Shown here one piece after another: positions 11,171 to 23,600 of a DNA stretch of 39,801 bases. The stretch comes from Lingula anatina (lineage: Eukaryota > Brachiopoda > Lingulata > Lingulida > Lingulidae). The notes below the pieces were generated by a model. That model made no database searches, had not been told where the DNA came from, and was given only the letters and a program-made list of their open reading frames with translations. A program made the translations under genes and the position numbers. Each line of letters opens with the position of its first letter. Within the stretch, counting starts at the first letter, position 1. Location: contig NW_019775381.1 of NCBI RefSeq assembly GCF_001039355.2, positions 324,369 through 364,169 of the forward strand, written 5' to 3'.

Positions 11171-14100
11171 CATGCGTGCATGTTCGTGTATGGACACATG
11201 TACCATAGACATTATCACTCACAAGCCTCATACTGTACTATCACTTCATTGTCTATAGATTACCAATACTTTTGTTAATCTGTGCGTGTGTGTGTGTGGG
11301 TGCTGACATATCTACCTTCACATTGGCACAGACTACAGCATTCACAAGTCTTGAGCACCTGTACCGTCATCCCCTTGTCTGGTGACACTGTTGTCAACAC
11401 CTGTATTCTCACCATGTTGTCAAACGGTGTGTGACAATCCCAGCGAAGCTCAAACATTAGGAAAATGACCAAGCTCTCCTGGTTGACATCCAAAGCTGGT
11501 TATTTCTCAATGTCATGCGAGAAGTGCCACGACCATGGTGGTGTTTTGGGAGATTAGCAAAGGCTCTCTGTAGTAACTAACTTAATTTTAGAAGTTTAAC
11601 TTCTCACAAGTGTTTAAGTATTCTCCAATGTTGTATGAGATATACAAGCATCTGTACCAGGAGCGTGAGAATAAGGATGAAAATTGATAATACTTCCTGT
11701 TTGATTTGCTGATAGAGTAAGGCTCTTTTGCTCCTTGAATGGCTTTGCTGCTTGCAAATCCAATTCTGCTGCTTCAGAAAATCTGCTTATTTCCTTTTGC
11801 AGATTTCAACTTGTGATCCACTGCATTTTTTTTGTCATATATTTTTTCTCGAACTACTCAGATTCCAATCAACATCCAGATTGCCAATCAACAGATTTCC
11901 CAAGTGAGGTTTCGATCCGTGTAGACCCCAACAAATTCATAATTTATTCAACATTAACAAGACTCCTTCCACCTTGATGTTTGTTAAAAAAGAAAAGAAA
12001 AAGAGCATGTCACACATGCACGTTCATTCCACCCATGTTTAATAAATCGGGGATGAATATTCCAACAAAAACATTTCACTCCTGCTGCAACATTTGAACT
12101 GTGTGTGTGCAGTTGTTATTTCAGAGAGCTCCGTGGTACCCCTTCAATGTGAACCGTTTCCCACACAGACTGAGGTCGCCTTTAGCGGTGTATTGCCTCA
12201 TGTCTCATAACACCGATTCCCTTGTTTTTACAGCTGAAAAAGTTTGATACATTAGACCAGTGCAATCAGAAGGCTGTAAGCAAAGAAAAAGGGCAATTTC
12301 CTCTTGGCTTGTTAAATAAAATGAAATGCTGACTGTATTAAAACTGAAGACAGCATATATGGCATATGGTGTAGAAAGTATATGGTGTAAATAGCTACAA
12401 CTCATTGTATTACAGTACCTATCTATATCAGATCTGTATATTTTTTCATCAGATTTGTCTGTAAAGTTACTGAATACTATATATATATGAATCACTGTTT
12501 CAGTGGTATATTTGACAAATTTAATAAAGCTTATGTTTAACTTTACGGCAATGGACCCATGCTCAGTTTCATTTTCCTTTCCCTCATTTAAAAAAAACTG
12601 CCATCACGAAGGACTCAGAACTTACAACCATTGTTGATAGACTAACAAAACCAAATAAAAGTGGTTTATTGTAGTAATTTGTTATATTCAATACTAGCTA
12701 ATTACTTTCCTTACATTTCTTTACTGTTCAGACTTTCTGTAGGGGGGCAATGATAATAACATTGTGAATTAGACACTGAAAATGGTGAATTTTTTCAATA
12801 TGTAATTATCTTTGTCTGCCCCTAGTTCCCCTTACGTATTATTATTACATTATAATATACTATTTAGTTGTCCACCTACTTTATTTGTCTTATAAATGCA
12901 ATTGCCTTCTCCGACAACCAAAATACCAAGCAACTGCTTTTTTCCCTTTCCTCCAAAAACACAAAGCACCCCCTGTTCAAGAAAATACCAATAATTGACA
13001 AACTTGACACTTTCTCGAAAGGCCTGACAGGCTCCTTTCACCTCCTTAAAATTTTCAAGCAAATGTTCATCCTCTTCTGCAGAAAATAAAATCAGCACAA
13101 TCACTGAGTCAAGAAGTTTTTGTCAAACTGACAACCTCAAAGATTTCATATCAATGAAATATACACAACTTGGGTCCAACCTCTATACCACCTTCTGTAA
13201 ATATCATACTTCTTCCTGTTTTCACTTGATATCTCTCTATGTTTTTTTAATAATTCAAAAGGCAACTGTTTTTTACCCACATGACCTCTAGGTCAACAGT
13301 TATTTTTAAGTATAGCACCAGCCACTTTGATACCAGGAGTATAATTTTCATGCAAATGTAACCACGAAAAGGATGCCTTATATTATTAAAAAGCACTTTC
13401 TTTAGCACAATTTTAATAGATTCTTTTACATTTTCTTCCATATGCATTTAAGGAAATACCTTATGCATTTTATCATCCATTTCTATTACTATGTATTCAT
13501 ATGCAAACTTGCCCATTTTTTTCACTTTTAAGGGTATTTTAGATACATTATTTAGGATGGAGTCCCATTGTTTACTGGTATTATTCTATTGTTAACAAGA
13601 TGTTACACAAAAGATCTATACATTTTGAGCTGTGTCATATTGGCAACACTGCATATGGTTTCTAAATATATACATATCTTGCTATTTTAAAACAGAAGCA
13701 GTCATCTAACTAAAGACTTATAAAGCAGCCTAGTCGACTATCCAGCTCTAGTTCTCTTACCTATCACACCATTTAACCAGAGTACAACACCCTCATGTAT
13801 CACCTAATACGATCTATCTTTTACATTTTGATCACTTGCCTAACACATCAGACAAAACATTAAAATTATTCACCAACCAAAAACAAACTCACCGTGTTAT
13901 AGCCACCGGCCCCACTTTGACGCTAACTAGGACAGCGCTACCAAATCACACAAAAACAATAGAGCTTGTCACCCGAAAACACTGACACAAATTTAGCACA
14001 CAAGAACAAATGACTTGACAAGTTCACTGGAGACTGTCTACATCTGCTACAGGAGAAAGTCCTGTATTGACTATATATATGCCAATATCTTTGTCTTCAC

Positions 14101-16873
14101 AGATCGAGTGACAGAACCTTGTTTAAGTTAAGCAGCAACAACCCTGTGTTTTGCCCACAAGGTATTTTATTTGTCCCTAGTTTCTGCTTAGTCAACAGTG
14201 GATAATCCTTTTCTTTTATTGCTGTTTTTTCACAGGGAATCAGACAGAGTCAATATTACTTCAGTAAAATGGTGTGATGTAACATGGTCTACTTCAGGAG
14301 ACTGCTGTGTGAACAATGTGACGTACTTATTAAATACCATAAAATATTGACACTGAGGTAACGTGGCATTTCTTTGAAATAAGGACTTCTCAGATCAATA
14401 AGTTCACCATAAACTGATAAGTATGCACAGTTTCTGATATACTTTGTCACACTAAGAAAACTTTTTTGCAACTATTCTAGTCTGGTCCAGTATCCAAGAC
14501 AGATTTCATATCAATCTCTGACCATTAATTCTAAGAATAATTCTGGTTCAACTTACCATGATTCTAACAGTGAAAGAAGAACATTTCCTCAAACATTAAC
14601 CATCTTTAATTGAAAGAATCTTTCACGTAAGCTCAAAATGTACTGATAGGACAGAATTCAATGTAAAACAACCTTGACAACTTGACAAACTGGATACCAC
14701 TCAAGCTGAGATGTCAGACCTCACCTAAACATTGTCTCCAGATCTCACGCTTTTTTCTCCTTTTTTTTTTTGTCTAGGTGAAGTTGATTACCAAGCACAG
14801 TGTTCCATGGTGGCCGTGACAGAATACAGAAGACTTCAACTTTGACTTTCAGATTCACATCTGCATGTACAAGGAGTTGGATATGCCAGTGAAACCCTCA
14901 TGGCAAGTTAACCTAAACTGGTTAGGTGTCTCTTCTTTTTTTTTTTTAAACTGAATACACCAACATCATTAAAAATGTCCAGAATTTAAAACAAGAAATA
15001 CCTTAGTCTCTTGTGCAGTTCTAGGCATTTCCACATTGAAACTGTCTTAATTCATGTGCACTATATGTCCTTCACTTCCTAAATATTACATATAGCCAAA
15101 TGTGCAGCAGTCTTAATTTCATAGTCACTTTCTGATCTCGTGACCCAATTCTAAATGTCATAGTCAATTTCATTACTGTCAGTTTCATAGAGCCATTCAT
15201 ATTCTGACATGAAAAAGCATAATAAAAAGGACGGAAATATTTTGTAAATGAAGAATGAAAACAACAGTTGAAAATATCAAGAAAATTCCATGCCTACTAA
15301 AAGGCTTATAACCTTTGCAGGTTAATAAAAGCGACTTTTTTGTTCTTCAAGACTTCATGTTACCTTGAAAAAAGAAATAGTTTATGGCTTCCAAATCCCA
15401 TAAAGCAAATGATTTAGTATAACTTGGTTTTACAGTCCAATAATGGGACTAAAAGGCCTCTAAACCATAATTTTCCGATCCAGATCTACACCCCGTGATG
15501 GTTGCAGTATAACAGTCTTACATGACTTTTCCGCTCAAGTGAAATTTTGAAGACTTCTAGCTTTCATTCCATTTCTTTATGACAACTAACCCAATCAACA
15601 ATAATATTTAAATATCCACAAAAAGTTAAATGTCAACCTGAACAGCTACCTAACCAATGGCAACCATTTCTAACACACCAGTAAAAAATACAACAAGAAG
15701 ACATACCTGATCTCAGTTAAAACTAGACTGCCTTTTTCATATTCACCATCATTATTTTACAATATGTGCTCCATTATTGCATGAATAAGCTGCTGACCGC
15801 TATCACGACATGTTGCGAGCAATCCTTATTCAGCAGCATGTTTTAGATTGAATGCGTCGTATGAAATAAAGTGTCACTGTGACCTTTAAATTAACATAAC
15901 TGCCTCATGTCACACGAGATCATCTGCGTATATCATCTGCTCGATGGTTACTGGCAGTCAACTCGGATAAGAGTCACTAAAATCCATGTATGGAAATAAG
16001 TTGCTGAAAATCTCTACAAACCAAAGGAAAAAAATGACATTACAATAAACAGACCGACTTCTGCTGAAATTTTAGACCATGAAAATTAAACCCCAGCTTC
16101 CCTGGGCTGAACTGGCACACTTCAATTGCCCACTGGTGCTCTTTTAAATTGAAATGAGTAACTCGGGCTGAAGTTGTGTCTTCCCTTGGCCTTATCTTGA
16201 CTAAAATCTACCACCTGAGAATCAAAATGAATGGGAAGCCCTTGACCATCCTATTGAAATCAACAATCTCATGAAAATCAACATTTTTTTTCATATCTTT
16301 GTGTCACTAGCAAAACAAAGTTTTCTAACAATCTGCAATTTTCTTTTGCAATTGGTGCTGTGAAATTGAGATGCATTTTTTACACATGCTTTTCTAAGTG
16401 CAATATTGGACCCCAAAATGCAAACCTGAGTGGGTCCACTTCAGTAATTTTCCACATTGCCACAACCTTCATCTAGTATCAAAACAAAAATTCAACTCCA
16501 AGCCTTCGCACTTTCTGTTGGTACGGCAAGCTAGAATCTTTGCACTCATGTCACCCATTAAGCACACCACTTCTTTAGGCCCCTTGTGTTGGTTTAGTTG
16601 TACAGAATTCTCGTGCCTGTACTTAAAGGTAACACTGGTTGTGACTCCAGGCCTAATTCCTCCAAATCTGTTGCACAAATGTAATTCTGTGTGTCTTCAG
16701 TTCATTTGGGTGCACTTCAAGTACTCACTTACCAAGAGGAGGTACATCTCCTGAACAAGTAAAGCTTAAGAGCAAAACCTGAAGTCTTCCTACTTATATA
16801 ATTCTCCCTTGTCATCTTAAGTCATTCTAACTCAGCTGTGGCCTAGCTACATAACAAGAACTGACTTTTTTGC

Positions 16874-16913
<40 letters not shown>

Positions 16914-19900
16914 CTAGCTGTTCAAATTTAAGTTGCCTTGGACTGAATATATTGCTTAAGTTTTCAAATGTTTAGCTTTTTGTGAGGTTCCAGTGTGTGT
17001 GCATGTGTGTGTGTGTGTGTGTGTGTTTGTGTTTGCATGTGTCTGCATGCACGTGTCCACCCATATACATATATGTATACTGCATGTGTATCTACAATCA
17101 TACTTGTCTTCTGACACGAGTTACTGCACTTTTTTTTATCTAAAACATCTTAATTCGTACCTCTTATATCAAATACATAAAAAAAAACTATAACTGTTAC
17201 ATAACCACACTTAAATCAAAGAAAACCACCAAAACCGCCTCAAGTACAGACAAGACTTGCATATGAAGGGAATAAGCACAAGTGGAAGCCTCTACTTCAC
17301 CAGCTTTGTGCCATGTCATGTAGTCTCTTCTCAGTGCCAAGCTCAGTACTGTGCTCTCCACACATACGGTAGAAACTTGAAAATTTTGTCTGTCTTGAAA
17401 ATATGTTGGAAGAAGATTCTCTGCTGACGTTATTTTTTTTTTCACTTTGAAAATATTTTTCAGACTTGAAAATGGGCCTCTTGATAAATTTGCAAAGTTT
17501 GTCACCTGTATGGTCAAGTCGGATCCACGCATTTAAAAATATTTTTTAATTTTTAAGTGACCAAATTTTCAAATTCTTACCGTACTACACCAGACAGATT
17601 GATGTCCTTCATATTCTGCCAACTACATGGCACCCTATTGTACCGGTTTTACTCTCAACTTGAAGGAGCGCATTTCTCATAATCCTTGCACAAAATGCTA
17701 AAGAAACTGGTGTACTTCCTGACTTTACACCTCTTAGAGCATTGAACCATTCCCTCCCCCCCCTTCCCTTTCTCAAGTCATTTGGGACCTAATCAATTTT
17801 AAGTCTACATTCTAAATCATACAAATAATCATTAAAGCAACATAATCATAATTACAAAAGCATGATACCTCTACTGTTGCAAATGTGAAACTTCCATTCC
17901 AACAGAGCCATTTTTGGTGCAAAATTCTTAACTTGAGAAAAATCTGTTTTTCTCCTTTAGGTCAACCACAGTCTAGAGCTGGTCCATACATCTGAGCCAC
18001 CCAGGCAAATGTAACATCAACAAACAACAGATAGACATCAGAACTTTCAGGTAATTCTTCTCTCAATAAACCGCAGATTAAAGGAAATCTGCCGCAATCA
18101 CTTGTATCTTACATCAACTGTATCTAGTTGAACACGAACAAAGATTCCCTGTGTGAATCCTGAGATGATCATGCATTTTGTTAACGTATGGGTCTAATAT
18201 CTCGCGGCTTCCCTCATGGTGACTTTATAGTCAGTCTCATAAGTATGATTTTTGTAACAGACTACTAGGCAAACATCATTAAAATATTTCTCTATGGTGC
18301 AATAGACTGTGTATGGATAGACCTTAAGGGAAAACAACCAGAGAAGCATCCACCAAGTCATCATGGATAAATTGTTGGTTTTTGCGTTGTTACACTGCAC
18401 TCGTTACTCTGCCATTACTTCTGACCCCACTCTCCTCTATATCCCCCAAAATCTCATAAGATTTTACAAAATAACATGAAACTTTGGGCTATCTCATGTG
18501 ATTCCCTTTACATTTATTGTTACAGACTCAAAAATTACCAATTTTTTTCTTTTATTTCAAAACAATCAGTTGCATGTGTATGTGCATGATTTTTCTACTG
18601 ATCACATTAAACAGTTTTGCTTTAAATTTTCTTATGTTTTTCTATCTGAATGTGACTATTAAAACAGCTTAACTGGTTATCTTAATAACTAGTTTGTTGC
18701 ACTTAGTCACTTTACAAAGAGACCGACAGAGACACAGAAATTTATTTAATTTTTTTAAAATTCAAGTCACGTTCTCAAGATTCATAAAATCTATAAAGAT
18801 ATCCTTACATTAGCAGCATCTGCCATACCTGACAATGAAGCATGGTCCAATATCACTCCTCTTTAGTAATTAATGCCAATTTCTAGTTTTTACGCAGTCT
18901 GTCCGTGCTTAATTTCCTAACGTTTAGTAATCCTTTCATCATCTTTTTAAATGTCACCTCCAATCTGCCTTTCACATATTTCTTTCATTAATTCAGATCC
19001 CACGTCAACCATCACCTCTGACGATCAGACAGATTTTTTTTGTCTGATGCCTGAAGTATTTTATTTTAAATACTATTAATGACAGCACTATGACATGAAT
19101 TCTGTGGCATGTGTATCTAAAGACAAAACTTTGACATACTGCACTAAAAAAGAAAACAAATTCTTGCTTATGTCAACAGACTCATGGTATCTTCTTCATG
19201 ATATTACGTAGTTGCACATAAATATCAACCAGTTTTAGGACATTTTACTTGGATTTGAGGTTTCAGATTAACATAAGAAAATCATACATTTTTTTTTAAC
19301 TTACTGTCTAAGTTCCTTGCGTTCTTCGTTGCCAATATTTCTTTCCCTTTCCCTTATTAAATGCCCCTTCCTGAAGCTAAGTTGAATATTTATGATGTAT
19401 GAGTATATAAATATCATCTACAAAATAGTACTGGGGCGTGACAGATCAGATAGATCAGATACCAAACTCTTTCCCCACTGTCAACAATCCCAACAAAATT
19501 CCCTTTCTAATAAACACTGGTGCTTTGTAACATTGATATCAATGAAATGTGTGCATTTTATTTCTGAAAGCTTCCCAAACCGTGACAGATATACTAGATA
19601 ACAAGACAAAGCACCACAAAACCCGAAACTTTCAATTTTTGATATATTTGCACCCAACTTCTCATTCATAAGACTAGCGGGCCCTGCATACAGGCATTAT
19701 ACCTTCATGTTTCCTCTCATAACTTACAGCCGACCAGAATTGATCTCACAATAGCACACCCATGTGCTGCATTGATGTTTGCATTACTGATGACAATTTC
19801 TTTCAGGGCCTTCTCACTTATTTCATGTATCAGTATGAAAAAGAGACAATGATGTTGATCTCATTGTGAATTAAACATTTCATTATCTAACTTCCCAGAA

Positions 19901-20517
19901 GAATACAGATGTCACTACTCATTGCACACCATAGGAGACTAACATGAGAATCATAACTCAATATTTAAACATAATATCAAAATATTTTAACCTGTTTATC
20001 AAAACGGCTACTTTAATTTTACAATAAGTAATATGTACATACTTTTATATCTGTATAAATTTAAGAAGTCTCATCACAACTCTCTCACCTGGCCAAAAAA
20101 AAAAAATCTTCCTAAATTAGCTAGAGTAACCTTGGACTTTGTGTTTGTTTCCCTGATGTCTGCTCTCTCCAAACATTCAGATAATTCAGGAAGATAAAAG
20201 CAAACCCCCCAGTCATCCTAGAGGCTTATTCAAAACAAGGCATGGATAACAGGGGTGGGGTCCGTCTAAAACAAGGCATGGCCCGAAGGGAGGAAGGCCT
20301 TTAATTCCAAGTTAGTAGTAGACAATTTTCCACTTCCTTTCCTAAATCAGTTTATGAAGATTTCACCAGTGAGGAGCAAGGCGGGTGATAATAAATCCTC
20401 CAATATCCGGAGGACCTACATGTAAGGCATGATCTATGTGATAATATTTTATCTCCATACATTTTTATGATGGTCCTAAAAAGTCACTAGTGAACTTTAA
20501 ACATGCATTTTTGTAAG

Positions 20518-20569
<52 letters not shown>

Positions 20570-20587
20570 CAGGCAGTTTTGTAAGAT

Positions 20588-20649
<62 letters not shown>

Positions 20650-23600
20650 AATGATTGCAATATATCAGTTCTACATAATCCCAGACAACATTTATCTACA
20701 AAGACATGCAATGCAAGAGACAAGATTACATGTAAATCTAGCAGGTCAACATCTCTTCAAATACACTTCTGATACAGTCGACAAATATCTCTGATATACC
20801 TGTCAAAACTTCAGGGTTAAAATGCCTCAATAGATTTGTAGTGAATGTCCAAGTGGCCATCCTGTCTCTGACGGGACAGATAAATTTGACAGTAGAGAGC
20901 AAAACATGGCTCTCAGTGTCCAGATAGCGCTTCTTAAAACCCAAACATGTACATGTACTATAGCAGACACACACACAATTTCTTTTGTGTAGGTTTTTAT
21001 ACACAGTTTAAGCAATTTGAAAAATAAATAAATAAACAAGTACAAGTTTTAAGTAAGGATCAATAAAAATCCTAAAATGTCCTATATGTCACAACAGCGA
21101 TAATTGCATTAAAATATGTAACAAGTGTTTTTTTTTTTTTTCAGTCAATAGAGAGAGTTTATCCCAATTTGATAGCTATCAAATTAAGCAATTAAGGTGA
21201 CACTTTGTCTGAATTGATTACAAATCCATTTCAGTAATTACGAGCCATGTGTGACGAGATCGATGAGATGTCAAAAACATTTCTCTTGCACCAGATGCTC
21301 GGAAGTTGCTATAATTTTCTTCCTGTACAACACTCTCGACCAGCCCCTACCTATATGAGCAAGTTTATAACTTTGATCACACCTCTCCAAATACATGAGC
21401 CAGCTTTTATAATGTTTCACTTAATTTGAAAGGTATGAACTTGGCCTGACCATAAGGTCAGCTATTACATGAACCAATGTGTGTAATAGCCATTTAAACG
21501 TCACAAATCTGGACTGCTTTTCAACTTTCTAAGTGATCCACCAACAACTACATGTCTTAATATCAATCTCTCCCAGACAATAAAAATGATACTCAACCTG
21601 ATAACTGTTTCTTTCTCACCTTGGCAATCTGTGAACTTTTGGTTTATGCTGTCCAATGCAGAACTTGGCATACACACGCGAGGCTCCTTGACCTTTATGG
21701 TTAACTCCCTTTCAGACAATTAACAGTCAGGTTTAAATCACTTTATCAATGCAAAATACTGCTTGCATGTCCAAATACTGTCACGCTAGCAGATATTTTT
21801 TGTTTCTGACAGTTTTGAAGTCAATCAAGTGTAGTTGTTATCAAATTGGCACATTTAAAGCCTCTTGTAAAACAACTTATTTTCTTTAATAAATATCAAA
21901 TTTCACTTGACATTCTCATAAAAAAAAACTGGACATCAGAAATGACCAATGGTCAGACAAATGCCAAGACTGTCATAGCAGAAATTAATCTCATGCACTC
22001 TTTCACCTGTAATTTTAAAATTTACCATTATCTCAGTTTGAAAGGGTCCATCTGTGAAATGACCCATCTCATTCACAACTTATGAAAATGTCCACTATTT
22101 CATAATCAAACAGACCATTACTTACTATAAATGAAAGGACCAGCCTTACACCAACACAATGGGCACTATCTTTAATCAAAACTAGAGGATCAGAGAGGCG
22201 ATACCGCCTCCTGATATTGTACCACCAGCTGGGCCGGTAAGCCCATTTGTATGGGAAAGAAAAAGAAAGTGGGGCCCCACCTGTATGGTTGTGGGTGACA
22301 AGCTGCAGGAAATGTAGTAAACAAGGTGTTTTTTTTTTTTTTTNNNNNNNNNNNNNNNNNNNNNNNNNNNNNNNNNNNNNNNNNNNNNNNNNNNNNNNNN
22401 NNNNNNNNNNNNNNNNNNNNNNNNNNNNNNNNNNNNNNNNNNNNNNNNNNNNNNNNNNNNNNNNNNNNNNNNNNNNNNNNNNNNNNNNNNNNNNNNNNNN
22501 NNNNNNNNNNNNNNNNNNNNNNNNNNNNNNNNNNNNNNNNNNNNNNNNNNNNNNNNNNNNNNNNNNNNNNNNNNNNNNNNNNNNNNNNNNNNNNNNNNNN
22601 NNNNNNNNNNNNNNNNNNNNNNNNNNNNNNNNNNNNNNNNNNNNNNNNNNNNNNNNNNNNNNNNNNNNNNNNNNNNNNNNNNNNNNNNNNNNNNNNNNNN
22701 NNNNNNNNNNNNNNNNNNNNNNNNNAAAAAAAAAAAAAAAAAAAAAAACATATCAAGCCCGACCAGCTGCCTTGGAAAGTCTCGATAAACCATAAAACTT
22801 AGCATAAACACGGGGAAGAAACAGACATTTTGTTCACAGTCATACCCCATGAAATGAACTATGCTCTTCTGACCCCTCCCTCTTGATGCCATGTGGCCTG
22901 CGAACCCCGCCTCCTAATTGTCACCCCCGCGAGCTAATTAACGTCATTCCAGGACAGGTGACAATGACAGATCACTGGTTGAAGTGACACAAAGTCACCC
23001 GTCGCTCTGTTGACACTGCTGTGAAATTTGGGCTGTTATAATGAGAGTTTAGTAGACACCGTTATTGTTATCCTGTATGTAATTACTGTTATTGACATCA
23101 ATTTGGTGTAAAAATTCATGCAGCATGAAATTTAAGACCTAGGGCCCTTTTCTGGACAAATAATCAATTTTTTTTTTAAATATGAGTTATTTAGTGCTAA
23201 ATTTGGACACATAAAATGTTTACTGACTAAAATGTAAAATATTGTAATTTGTCTCCTCAATTTATAACAAAAACATAAAATTTATCTTAAGTTGTATGGT
23301 GATTGAATCTGAAATCTTTTCCACAAGTGTGTTCCAAAACTGAAAATTTACAAAAACATTTTGCTTTCTTTTAAAGACTGCTACCACGTAATCATCAAAT
23401 CATTTACTGTTCTCACATTACCTTTTAATGCCACTAAGCCTATCTGCCAAGGACTGCTTGAACAGTAATCAAATCAGTGTATCAAAATACACCAGTCAGT
23501 TCCAAGTCACATTTGGCATTCCCACCAGAACTCAAACTCTCCAGATGTAAGCCCATACAGTTAATGTCTACCGTTTTGAATTAAAACGATGCCCTCGGAC

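Noticed and set aside
21501-21719. Minus-strand interval with donor CCAAG/GTGAGA, considered as an alternative dvl exon
   Set aside because: The donor phase (1) fits, but no nearby AG gives an entry phase of 1 without a stop codon.
22182-22892. Long frames on both strands across 22344-22725
   Set aside because: They consist mainly of the N gap and have no biological meaning.
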